A stretch of 7,393 nt of DNA from an uncultured bacterium (GTDB lineage: Bacteria > Patescibacteriota > Minisyncoccia > Phycocordibacterales > CAIZIN01): positions 1 to 7,393 of the forward strand of contig CAIZIN010000026.1 in NCBI GenBank assembly GCA_903933085.1. Direction: 5' to 3'. The position numbers and the translations under genes were made by a program. Below the pieces are notes generated by a model. That model ran no database searches and had not been told where the DNA came from. It was given only the letters and a program-made list of their open reading frames with translations. Each line of letters opens with the position of its first letter. Position 1 is the first letter of the stretch. Shown one piece after another: positions 1 to 5,034 of the stretch.

Positions 1-680
1 ATATACATATAGTTGGCTCCAACCAATTGCATAACAGATATCTCTTCTTTAGAAGTAAATATTGTAAGTCGTATAGTATTAAATGTAATAAGAACTGAAA
101 TTAAAGCAAAAATAATCGCAAGGGTTAAGCCGACTTTTTCCCCAGATGTAATCAACTTATTTAATCTATCTATAGCATCTTTATTTTGAAGATAGTTTAC
201 TTTATCTATAATAGAATCATCACCTCTAGAAATATTTTGTTGATTAAGATAATTTGCAATTGATTCATACTGAGCTGTATCTTTCGCTTTCACGTTAAGT
301 ACAGCCCCTAACGGATTGTCACTTAACTCATCTAAAGCTTGCAGAGTTATTTGATCGTTCTGATGTCTTGTACGAAAATCTTCAAGAGCCTTTTCTCGAG
401 AAACATATTCAACCTTAGAAACTTCTGGCAGAGACTCTACTTGTTTTTTAAGACTTAGAATATCTGATTCAGATGCATCGGTAGTGAAATAAACGTTAAC
501 ATCCACCTTATCACGAATTACTTGTAGAGATGATTTTAAAAGAGCGCTTGAAAAAATAATTGAACCAATCAAAAATAAAGTCACGACCATAATAAGTATT
601 GCTGAAAGCGACACAAATACATTGCGACAAAAAGATATGAAACCTGACTTAAATATTCTTTTTAAATTTATCCACATCAT
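1..680 (-). CDS. ftsX: Cell division protein FtsX, C-terminus cut by window start
   Basis: Membrane subunit of the FtsEX complex, which couples ATP hydrolysis by FtsE to activation of cell-wall hydrolases at the septum. I translated 226 residues from ATG at 680; the frame is open to the window edge. Visible are a short basic cytoplasmic N-terminus (MMWINLKRIFKSGF), a first membrane helix at about residues 22-47, an extracytoplasmic domain at about 55-175 containing DNPLGAVLNVKAKD, a second helix at about 183-208, and the family's conserved stretch NTIRLTIFTSKEEISVMQLVGA split over 201-222. The remaining helices lie outside the window. The next ATG (677) is one codon in and equally possible. 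No Shine-Dalgarno site is seen. It lies downstream of ftsE in the same direction, but 249 bp away, which is unusual because ftsE and ftsX normally abut or overlap. Confidence 0.93.
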   Translation of the reverse strand, partial: MMWINLKRIFKSGFISFCRNVFVSLSAILIMVVTLFLIGSIIFSSALLKSSLQVIRDKVDVNVYFTTDASESDILSLKKQVESLPEVSKVEYVSREKALEDFRTRHQNDQITLQALDELSDNPLGAVLNVKAKDTAQYESIANYLNQQNISRGDDSIIDKVNYLQNKDAIDRLNKLITSGEKVGLTLAIIFALISVLITFNTIRLTIFTSKEEISVMQLVGANYMY

Positions 681-719
681 ATGATTGATTTTTAAGGAAT
701 GGAATGACTATAAAAATCA

Positions 720-900
720 TCACCCCACCCTAATTACTATCTAATAATTATACATTTTATTTTTAACTACTTTTTATATTTGTTCGCCATGCTCTAAATC
801 GACTGGAAAGGGTGGGGTCTAACTCTACCTATTAAATTTCTTTATACTTAAACTTTCCACCCCGCCCTAAAATACAAATACCTACATAAGGGCGGGGTCT
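720..900 (-). repeat. Two tandem GC-armed hairpin units between ftsE and ftsX
   Basis: Read on the minus strand there are two related inverted-repeat units. Unit 1 has arms 889-898 and 859-868 (10 bp exact, 20-nt loop). Unit 2 has arms 809-818 and 722-731 (10 bp exact, 77-nt loop). The arms differ at one position, AGACCCCGCCCTT against AGACCCCACCCTT on the 5' side and TAGGGCGGGGTG against TAGGGTGGGGTG on the 3' side. The change is compensated, so pairing is kept in both units. The loop of unit 2 contains a good -10 box (TATAAT on the minus strand, 747-752) that could start ftsX transcription about 60 nt upstream of its ATG. Function unknown: a local attenuator, or a small duplicated repeat. 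Confidence 0.7.
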
Positions 901-937
901 TGTAATTTATAGTCGCTTCGCTTCTTAAATTACAAGA
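898..937 (-). repeat. 12-bp inverted repeat across the ftsE stop codon
   Basis: The arms 898-909 and 926-937 are perfect reverse complements with a 16-nt loop (910-925). The ftsE stop codon (930-932) lies inside one arm, so the last codons of ftsE are mirrored just downstream. No U-run follows, so it is not a standard intrinsic terminator. It overlaps the neighbouring GC hairpin by one base. It could slow RNA decay or polymerase between ftsE and ftsX, but nothing in the sequence decides this. Confidence 0.65.
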
Positions 938-1610
938 TATACCCACCTTTTTTATCATCTTTAATAACTTTTCCTTCATCCATAGTAATAACTCTTTTTC
1001 CCAAAGAATCTATCACCCCTTTATTGTGAGTTGTGAGAACGACAGTAGTACCTAAATCATTTATTTTTTTAAATAATTGAATCACTTCAAATGTATTTAC
1101 TGGATCAAGATTGCCCGTAGGTTCATCGGCAATAATTAAATCTGGTTGATTTACAATAGCACGAGCAATAGCAACTCTCTGTTTTTCTCCTCCTGAAAGT
1201 TGATGTGGAAAACTCCACATTTTTCTACCGAGGCCCACCAACTCTAGCACATGTGTTACATCGGCCTGAATTTCATCTTCATCACGGCCAGCCACCTCCA
1301 TTGCGAAGGCAATATTTTCATAAGCTGTTTTATTTGGCAAAAGTCTGTAATCTTGAAATATTACACCTATCTTTCTACGATAGTCCGGCATATGTTTTTT
1401 GTTTATTTCATGAATATTTGTAGATTCAAAAAACACAGTCCCTGATGTGGGCCTCTCTTCAGCTAAGATCATTTTAAGAAGGGTGGTTTTACCGGCTCCA
1501 GAATGGCCTACAATTGAGACAAATTCATTGGGCTCGATTTTAATAGTAACTTCTTCTAGTCCTACCGATCTATCATCGTATATTTTACTTACATTATCAA
1601 AATAAATCAT
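930..1610 (-). CDS. ftsE: Cell division ATP-binding protein FtsE
   Basis: ATPase of the FtsEX complex, acting on the cytoplasmic face of the membrane with FtsX at the division site. The 226-residue length is normal for the family. All ABC ATPase motifs are present: Walker A GHSGAGKT (35-42), Q-loop glutamine in FQDYRLL (Q86), signature LSGGEKQR (138-145), Walker B LIIADEPTGNLD (158-169) with the catalytic glutamate E163, and the switch histidine H195 in TTHN. The FQDYRLL and ADEPTGNLD wording is typical of FtsE rather than other ABC ATPases. The ATG at 1610 has no Shine-Dalgarno site but lies 13 nt after an extended -10 box (1624-1632), so a very short leader is likely. prfB ends 50 bp upstream in the same direction, so read-through from it is also possible. 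Confidence 0.97.
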   Translation of the reverse strand: MIYFDNVSKIYDDRSVGLEEVTIKIEPNEFVSIVGHSGAGKTTLLKMILAEERPTSGTVFFESTNIHEINKKHMPDYRRKIGVIFQDYRLLPNKTAYENIAFAMEVAGRDEDEIQADVTHVLELVGLGRKMWSFPHQLSGGEKQRVAIARAIVNQPDLIIADEPTGNLDPVNTFEVIQLFKKINDLGTTVVLTTHNKGVIDSLGKRVITMDEGKVIKDDKKGGYIL

Positions 1611-1623
1611 ATTTACAGATAAG

Positions 1624-1632
1624 ATTGTATCA
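1624..1632 (-). promoter_or_regulatory. Candidate extended -10 promoter for ftsE
   Basis: On the minus strand TGA-TACAAT fits an extended -10 element (TGN plus a hexamer matching TATAAT at 5 of 6). Transcription would begin about 6 nt before the ftsE ATG. No convincing -35 box is seen. The same TGN-TATAAT arrangement close to a start codon recurs at 4578, 5200 and 5911. Confidence 0.5.
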
Positions 1633-1660
1633 TATTTTAGTCACTATATCTATCCACAGG

Positions 1661-2536
1661 TTATAAAACTCTTTCGGCTTCTATAAACTCATCAATTTCA
1701 CCTTCTAAGACATTGTCCACATTCGATGTTTCTACATTAGTTCGATGATCTTTTACCATTTTGTAAGGGTGAAGTACATATGAGCGAATTTGGCTTCCCC
1801 ACTCTATTTCTGCATCTTTAGAAAAATGCAGACCTTCAGCTTCCTTTTTCTTTCTTATCTCTTCTAAAACATAAAGTTTTGCTTTTAAGATTTCCATAGC
1901 TTTTTCTCTATTTTGAGCTTGTGATCTTTCTGCATCACAGTGAACAGCTATATTTGTCGCAATATGTACAATACGAACAGCTGTTTCTCTTTTGTTTACA
2001 TTTTGGCCACCAGGACCACTCGAACGAGCAAATTCAACTCTAATGTCATCAGGCTTTACTTCTATCTCTGTATCTTTTTTTTCAAATTTTGGAATAGCCT
2101 CGACGAGAGCAAATGATGTGTGTCGCAATTGTTTTGCATTAAAAGGAGAAACACGTACAAGTCGATGTACACCACTTTCATTTTTCAAATTTCCATATGC
2201 GTTTTTACCTGAAACTTCTACGGTAATATTTCTAAAACCTCCGTGGTCATTTTCATTTGAATGTATAACTTTGTAACCCCAACCTTTTTTTGCAAAATAC
2301 TTCGAGTACATATTAAAAAGCATTTGTGCAAAATCTTCTGCGTCTATACCGCCAGCTCCAGAAATAACACTAAGTATTGCATCTCCCTTATCAAATTTCC
2401 CATGACCCGCCTGTTCTTCTTTTAAATCAGCGATTTCTTTTAAAATAGCTTGTGCACGAATTTTATCATCCCAAAAATGATTATCATACATTTGTGATTC
2501 AAGGTCTTCTATTTTTTTTTGAATTTCTTCATTCAT
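1661..2536 (-). CDS. prfB: Peptide chain release factor 2 (short form)
   Basis: Class I release factor that reads UGA/UAA stop codons in the ribosomal A site and triggers peptide hydrolysis. The stop-codon-reading tripeptide SPF (130-132) identifies RF2 rather than RF1, and the catalytic GGQ is at 176-178 in SSGPGGQNVNK. The C-terminus WGSQIRSYVLHPYKMVKDHRT is typical RF2. At 291 residues it is about 75 shorter than E. coli RF2; the missing part is the N-terminal helical domain 1, reduced to roughly residues 1-45. I believe such short RF2s are usual in Parcubacteria. No programmed frameshift site is visible near the start. The ATG at 2536 has no Shine-Dalgarno site: directly upstream lies the duplicated 3' end of tRNA-Thr(CGT). 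A promoter was not identified, so co-transcription with the tRNA is likely. Confidence 0.95.
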   Translation of the reverse strand: MNEEIQKKIEDLESQMYDNHFWDDKIRAQAILKEIADLKEEQAGHGKFDKGDAILSVISGAGGIDAEDFAQMLFNMYSKYFAKKGWGYKVIHSNENDHGGFRNITVEVSGKNAYGNLKNESGVHRLVRVSPFNAKQLRHTSFALVEAIPKFEKKDTEIEVKPDDIRVEFARSSGPGGQNVNKRETAVRIVHIATNIAVHCDAERSQAQNREKAMEILKAKLYVLEEIRKKKEAEGLHFSKDAEIEWGSQIRSYVLHPYKMVKDHRTNVETSNVDNVLEGEIDEFIEAERVL

Positions 2537-2658
2537 TTTGTTGGAGCCAATAACAAGAATCGGTCACAAATATTTTATTCGTCGCCACTCATAAAATTTC
2601 GCTACCCCGGCTCATTTCGCAGATTTGCTAATCTGCTCTTATTCCGCCCTTCGATTCT
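2537..2658 (-). repeat. T-loop-associated structured element, copy 1 (tRNA-Thr CGT)
   Basis: An 89-nt core (2563-2651) is flanked by 7-bp inverted repeats (2556-2562 and 2652-2658) that equal part of the tRNA-Thr(CGT) T-arm. On its far side is a 26-nt exact direct copy of the tRNA 3' end (2537-2562, matching 2671-2696), which includes CCA. The core is 70/89 identical, without gaps, to the core at 5346-5434. Two hairpins are shared. Hairpin I pairs 2572-2578 with 2591-2597, with extra pairs outside a bulged T. Hairpin II pairs 2619-2625 with 2630-2636 around a 4-nt loop. The conserved segment ACCCCGGCTCAT (2604-2615) lies between them, and GTCAC (2563-2567) marks one end. The far-side tRNA copy ends directly at the prfB ATG. 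No protein is encoded. A non-autonomous mobile element or a structured RNA are both possible. Confidence 0.8.
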
Positions 2659-2660
2659 AA

Positions 2661-2676
2661 ACAAACTTCGTTTGTT
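2661..2676 (-). repeat. Hairpin just after tRNA-Thr(CGT)
   Basis: ACAAAC (2661-2666) and GTTTGT (2670-2675) pair around a TTC loop, immediately after the encoded CCA of the tRNA on the minus strand. Beyond it comes the inverted T-arm copy (2652-2658). It is the axis of a mirror repeat, with the acceptor part of the mirror missing. No U-run, so it is not a clear terminator. Confidence 0.5.
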
Positions 2677-2749
2677 GGAGCCAATAACAAGAATCGAACT
2701 TGTGTTCACGCTTTACGAAAGCGTTGTTCTACCACTAAACTACATTGGC
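2676..2749 (-). tRNA. tRNA-Thr(CGT), CCA encoded
   Basis: A 74-nt cloverleaf including CCA. Acceptor GCCAATG pairs with TATTGGC (one G-T pair at the base); D-arm GTTT-AGTGGTA-GAAC; anticodon arm ACGCT-TTCGTAA-AGCGT with anticodon CGT, reading ACG; variable GAAC; T-arm ACAAG-TTCGATT-CTTGT; discriminator T and encoded CCA. It is the only tRNA here with an encoded CCA. It starts about 30 nt after the terminator of the preceding gene. A weak candidate extended -10 (TGG-TTAAAT, 2763-2771) lies in that gap. Its 3' end is copied again just before prfB. Confidence 0.93.
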
Positions 2750-2780
2750 TAGGTTCATTGCTATTTAACCACAAAACAGA

Positions 2781-2814
2781 TAAAAGAAAAAGCACTCAAC
2801 CGAAGTCGAATGCT
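2781..2814 (-). terminator. Intrinsic terminator of the 182-residue gene
   Basis: On the minus strand a 10-bp stem (2814-2805 with 2800-2791, two G-T pairs) closes on a TTCG tetraloop and is followed by TTTTTCTTTT. It begins 7 nt after the stop codon of the preceding gene. Confidence 0.9.
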
Positions 2815-2821
2815 TATAAAT

Positions 2822-3370
2822 TTATCTCCCTCCACATAGGAGACAATGTCTTTCGGCTTTTGTCTCAGAACAGAGACAATCACTCTTTAAAAAGGGTACC
2901 AACATTTCCATGGTAACACTCACGGAAAGGATACTCCGGCGATAGGAAAAAAAGATATCGACCTTTGCATCATCATCAAGTGAGTATGGATCAAAATTCA
3001 CAACAAACTCTTCAGCCTTAAAATGCGCTGCTGATAGTTTCTCGAGAGTTGAAGCACGAGTATTTTTTGGATCATCATCTATTTCTGGTGAAGTTAACAA
3101 CTCCACGAATTCACGAGCCCACGTAATTGAATTAATACCTGGTCTTGTACGAGTCTTCCTACGATAATCAGCACAGATATCGAGAGCTGGAATTCTTGGC
3201 TCAAACCAAACGACTTCTGAGGCACACTCTTTACAAGTGAGTCGAAGCCCGACAGCCACTGCCTTTATGGCCCCAGCTAGCGCAGCCCTAAATAAAAGCT
3301 CGACTCGAGTACTTGGGTCAAATACCAAATGTACATCTGTTGAAGCTGAACCTACTACTATTGAATTCAT
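2822..3370 (-). CDS. Hypothetical protein with Cys pairs, 182 aa
   Basis: I do not recognise a family. The protein has 182 residues. It carries CKEC at 46-49, and a C-terminal cluster with C165, C167, H175, C176 and C179 (DCLCSETKAERHCLLCGGR), which looks like a zinc-binding site. An acidic stretch (DDD at 98-100 and 132-134) and no clear membrane helix or signal peptide suggest a soluble cytoplasmic protein. The gene has a candidate promoter (3442-3469) and a strong terminator directly after the stop, so it is probably a real single-gene unit. GC content in the sampled parts is about 40-58%, above its neighbours. AAAGG lies only 2 nt before the ATG at 3370, too close for a good ribosome binding site. 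Confidence 0.72.
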   Translation of the reverse strand: MNSIVVGSASTDVHLVFDPSTRVELLFRAALAGAIKAVAVGLRLTCKECASEVVWFEPRIPALDICADYRRKTRTRPGINSITWAREFVELLTSPEIDDDPKNTRASTLEKLSAAHFKAEEFVVNFDPYSLDDDAKVDIFFSYRRSILSVSVTMEMLVPFLKSDCLCSETKAERHCLLCGGR

Positions 3371-3441
3371 AACCTTTGCTTTCTGTTTTTTTGGAACTTA
3401 ATTTAGATAATGAGCCGAATGCCCAAATCTAACCAAAAAGA

Positions 3442-3469
3442 ATAATACTACTCTTTTGAAAAAAGTAAA
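3442..3469 (-). promoter_or_regulatory. Candidate promoter of the 182-residue gene
   Basis: On the minus strand TTTACT (3469-3464, 4/6 match to -35) is separated by 16 nt from TATTAT (3447-3442, 5/6 match to -10). The leader to the ATG at 3370 would be about 65 nt. A short inverted repeat, GATCA/TGATC (3474-3478, 3486-3490), lies just upstream of the -35 and could bind a regulator, though it is too short to be sure. Confidence 0.45.
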
Positions 3470-3498
3470 TACCGATCATTGATGTTGATCAATTTTAA

Positions 3499-3525
3499 CA
3501 AGAATCTGCTTGAAGCAGATTCTTG
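3499..3525 (-). repeat. 13-bp palindromic hairpin beyond tRNA-Thr(GGT)
   Basis: The arms 3499-3511 and 3513-3525 are perfect complements around a single central base. No U-run follows. The arm 3517-3525 is also part of the mirror copy of the tRNA-Thr(GGT) 3' end, so this looks like a second fold-back built onto the first. Confidence 0.6.
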
Positions 3526-3535
3526 ATGGTTCATA
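3517..3535 (-). repeat. Mirror copy of the tRNA-Thr(GGT) 3' end
   Basis: The segment 3525-3535 is the reverse complement of 3564-3574 (acceptor end plus flank) with 10 of 11 matches. 3517-3524 continues as the reverse complement of the T-arm after a 3-nt deletion. The mirror axis is the terminator hairpin 3537-3562. Confidence 0.65.
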
Positions 3536-3536
3536 C

Positions 3537-3562
3537 AAAAAAACAGCCGAAGCTGTTTTTTT
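3537..3562 (-). terminator. Intrinsic terminator after tRNA-Thr(GGT)
   Basis: A perfect stem of seven A plus CAGC against GCTG plus seven T closes on a 4-nt loop (TTCG on the minus strand). It starts 5 nt after the tRNA discriminator base. The symmetric A and T tracts let it work in both directions. Confidence 0.88.
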
Positions 3563-3567
3563 ATATG

Positions 3568-3639
3568 AGCCATCAGTGAGAATCGGACTCACGGTCTCTT
3601 CATTACCAATGAAGTGCTTTACCACTAAGCTATGATGGC
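3568..3639 (-). tRNA. tRNA-Thr(GGT), CCA not encoded
   Basis: A 72-nt cloverleaf without CCA. Acceptor GCCATCA pairs perfectly with TGATGGC; D-arm GCTT-AGTGGTA-AAGC; anticodon arm CTTCA-TTGGTAA-TGAAG with anticodon GGT, reading ACC and ACT; variable AGACC; T-arm GTGAG-TCCGATT-CTCAC; discriminator T. The T-loop starts TCC instead of the near-universal TTC, so position 55 is C rather than U. All stems are intact, so it still looks functional. A broken partial copy of the same tRNA lies directly upstream (3872-3644). Confidence 0.92.
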
Positions 3640-3672
3640 ATATCTTTTATTACCAACGAAAGTTCATTTTTT

Positions 3673-3760
3673 TGCAAAAGTATTTTTCTACTGAAAAATA
3701 TTTTTGCACATAGTCTACCTCGTCATGCTCCGTCCTTGAGAAAGTTTCCCAAACTTTCTC
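3673..3760 (-). repeat. Structured element A, degenerate copy
   Basis: Contains an AT-rich hairpin I (3673-3688 with 3693-3708, 15 of 16 complementary, plus-strand loop TACT), a short GC segment with TCATGCTCCGTCCTTG (3723-3738), and hairpin III (3738-3747 with 3751-3760, 10 bp, loop CCC). The GC segment matches element B at 14 of 16 positions (3822-3837), and CCTCG precedes it in both. Hairpin II is reduced or lost. Confidence 0.6.
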
Positions 3761-3772
3761 ACTTTACCACTA

Positions 3773-3861
3773 GTCACGCATAAAATTCTTCTGAATTTTT
3801 GCGCGACCCCGCCTCGCACCGTCGTGCTCCGGCCTTGCGCTCAAGTACCCACTTGAGCTCA
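3773..3861 (-). repeat. Structured element B
   Basis: Starts on the plus strand with GTCAC (3773-3777), as in the 89-nt cores. Hairpin I follows (CGCA and AAAATTC paired with GAATTTT and TGCG across a bulged T), then GCGCGACCCCGCCTC (3801-3815), hairpin II (GCAC-CGTC-GTGC, 3816-3827), CCGGCCTT, and hairpin III (3839-3846 with 3851-3858, loop ACCC). The order matches the tRNA-Asp copy, including a bulged T in hairpin I and an ACCC loop in hairpin III, although the hairpin sequences differ. It interrupts the D-arm of a broken tRNA-Thr copy. Confidence 0.65.
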
Positions 3862-3920
3862 CTATGATGGCATTTATGCCTAAAAACTTATTGGTATAGT
3901 AAACTATTTTAGATTCTTTT

Positions 3921-4571
3921 TCAATCTTTAGATATTTTTTCAACAACACCATTTAAACCACTATAAATTGGATTCATTGATGATGGAAGGAGGTTAAACA
4001 AGATAGCACCAGTGAAAACTATTATTGAGAGATCTGTACTGAAGAATGAGATAAAGACTGCAAAAGTAGCAGCAAAAACTGGAAAAAGAATTCTTACATA
4101 CCCACTCACACGTTCATGTTTAGAAATATTTATCGTAAGAATCTCGTGCGTATGTTCAATATGAGCACGTAGCCAATATAAAGAAATTCCAATCATAATC
4201 ACATTTAAACCATACACAACAATAGCCACTCTTGTACTGCTATATACACCCAAGAGATGAGCGGAAAAAGGTATTAATGTTATGAAAAAGAAAAATAGCG
4301 CATTTAGATTTGCTATACCAACAGTGATTGTCTTTGCATATATAGAAACCAAAAAATGGTGAGCTCTCCAATATGTAAACAAGAGAGCAAACGAAAGAAC
4401 AAAACTTATAAACACCGGCCAAAGTTTTTCTAGGCTTTGCCATAAGACAAAATCACTTACAGCTCCATCAAATAGTGGAACCTTAAACTCCATAGCGAGC
4501 AGAGTCATGACTATTGAAAATATACCATCTGAAAGACCATTGAGTCTTTGTTGCTTCATTTGTGCTGACAT
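3921..4571 (-). CDS. TMEM175-type (DUF1211) potassium channel protein
   Basis: Predicted six-helix membrane protein of the TMEM175 family, whose bacterial members form K+ leak channels. From the ATG at 4571 it has 216 residues. The family's first-helix motif is present as RLNGLSDGIFSI (residues 9-20; L replaces the usual F of FSDG). YWRAHHFL (67-74) corresponds to the family's W-x-x-HH motif, and LNALFFFFITLIPFSAHLLG (89-108) to its third helix. Helices run roughly 10-30, 50-75, 88-105, 115-137, 165-180 and 185-203. An upstream in-frame ATG at 4637 was rejected because it lies inside the preceding gene's terminator and because TATAAT sits 6 nt before the 4571 ATG, implying a leaderless mRNA. 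The next in-frame ATG, 4559, is also possible. Ion selectivity is inferred from the family only. Confidence 0.87.
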   Translation of the reverse strand: MSAQMKQQRLNGLSDGIFSIVMTLLAMEFKVPLFDGAVSDFVLWQSLEKLWPVFISFVLSFALLFTYWRAHHFLVSIYAKTITVGIANLNALFFFFITLIPFSAHLLGVYSSTRVAIVVYGLNVIMIGISLYWLRAHIEHTHEILTINISKHERVSGYVRILFPVFAATFAVFISFFSTDLSIIVFTGAILFNLLPSSMNPIYSGLNGVVEKISKD

Positions 4572-4577
4572 GAAAAT

Positions 4578-4586
4578 ATTATAGCA
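4578..4586 (-). promoter_or_regulatory. Extended -10 promoter, leaderless start of the channel gene
   Basis: TGC-TATAAT on the minus strand is a perfect extended -10. The ATG begins 7 nt after its last base, where transcription itself should start. The -35 region is weak. TGTGCT/AGCACA (4561-4566, 4583-4588) is a possible overlapping operator, but only 6 bp. Confidence 0.65.
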
Positions 4587-4621
4587 CATTTCAAATATAA
4601 AATTAAAAAAATAAACACAAA

Positions 4622-4647
4622 GAAAAACCTCAGACAAACGTCTGAGG
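4622..4647 (-). terminator. Intrinsic terminator of the lipoprotein gene
   Basis: A perfect 8-bp stem CCTCAGAC/GTCTGAGG with a GTTT loop on the minus strand, followed by TTTTTC. It lies about 20 nt after the stop codon at 4668. Confidence 0.92.
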
Positions 4648-4667
4648 GATTTGAAAACTGAGATGGG

Positions 4668-4943
4668 TTAATAGTAGAAATACCTCCCATGGCGATAATC
4701 TCGATTATAGTAGTGATGGCCACCATACCAGTAGCCGTTACCGCTATTACGAAGCTCAGAGGCTCCCCAAAGAGCAGCTCCAGCACCAAGGAGACCGATT
4801 CCGACTCCTTGAGCCACTTGGGCGTTTGAGTTCTGAACCTTAGCCTTCTGTTCCGGCGTCCAATTTGGATCAATAGGCACACAGCTCATCGTTAGACTGA
4901 GTAGCCCTGCGACGTGGAATAACATCAATGATTTTGTTTTCAT
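4668..4943 (-). CDS. Small predicted lipoprotein with glycine-zipper-like segment, 91 aa
   Basis: N-terminal signal peptide (MKTKS, then a hydrophobic stretch to residue 20) ending at LTMSC with C21. The lipobox is imperfect (T at -3, M at -2), so lipid attachment is likely but not certain. After a polar linker, GVGIGLLGAGAALWGASE (46-63) is a glycine-zipper-like hydrophobic stretch, and the C-terminus (68-91) is rich in Tyr, His, Gly and Arg. Specific function unknown. The gene has its own promoter (TTGACA, 16 nt, TATCCT), a clear Shine-Dalgarno site AGGAGA 8 nt before the ATG, and its own terminator. GC is about 52% in the 240 bases I counted, against about 38-40% in samples of prfB, ftsE and the transposase. 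That and the Shine-Dalgarno site suggest possible acquisition from another lineage. Confidence 0.82.
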   Translation of the reverse strand: MKTKSLMLFHVAGLLSLTMSCVPIDPNWTPEQKAKVQNSNAQVAQGVGIGLLGAGAALWGASELRNSGNGYWYGGHHYYNRDYRHGRYFYY

Positions 4944-4951
4944 TTATTTTA

Positions 4952-4995
4952 TCTCCTATCCACAATAAGGATAACTCTGTTGTTTATTTTGTCAA
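4952..4995 (-). promoter_or_regulatory. Promoter and Shine-Dalgarno of the lipoprotein gene
   Basis: On the minus strand a consensus -35 TTGACA (4995-4990), 16-nt spacer, TATCCT (4973-4968, 4/6 match to -10), then AGGAGA (4957-4952) 8 nt before the ATG at 4943. This is the only convincing Shine-Dalgarno site in the window. Confidence 0.7.
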
Positions 4996-5034
4996 GATAT
5001 GACAGAAATATTTTTTTATTAAAAGTTTTACAAA

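Larger units (their letters stand above)
3644..3872 (-). pseudogene. Shattered tRNA-Thr(GGT) copy interrupted by two structured elements
   Basis: On the minus strand, pieces of tRNA-Thr(GGT) occur in the right order. The 5' acceptor piece (3872-3862) matches 11 nt exactly (3640-3630). The D-arm piece (3772-3762) matches 11 nt exactly (3627-3617). A degenerate anticodon arm (3663-3644) keeps the loop TTGGTAA. Element B sits between the first two pieces, and two bases of the tRNA are lost there. Element A sits between the second and third. The T-arm and 3' acceptor are missing, and the intact tRNA begins 4 nt later. A tandem duplicate broken by insertions is the simplest reading. The anticodon-arm match is the weakest part. 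Confidence 0.62.

Noticed and set aside
680..720. Upstream ATG at 720 after GGTGGGGTG, giving a short frame overlapping the ftsX start
   Set aside because: It is out of frame with ftsX; the G-rich stretch is an arm of the hairpin repeat. Coupled translation is possible but unsupported.
2490..2560. Programmed +1 frameshift at the start of prfB
   Set aside because: No CTTTGA-type slippery stop or upstream in-frame extension is visible; the short N-terminus is complete as it stands.
2519..2752. 77-residue plus-strand open frame
   Set aside because: It runs antisense through element copy 1 and tRNA-Thr(CGT); no promoter or ribosome site.
3770..3952. 60-residue minus-strand open frame containing ARPEHDGARRGRAKIQ
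   Set aside because: It overlaps the end of the channel gene and then reads through structured element B and a tRNA fragment; the Arg/Gly-rich part is a translation of hairpins.
4572..4637. Upstream ATG at 4637 as start of the channel protein
   Set aside because: It lies within the terminator stem of the preceding gene and upstream of the -10 box; the extra 22 residues do not match the family N-terminus.
4556..4882. 108-residue minus-strand open frame overlapping the lipoprotein gene
   Set aside because: It crosses the lipoprotein gene's terminator in another frame and has no start signals; the lipoprotein frame has promoter, Shine-Dalgarno and signal peptide.
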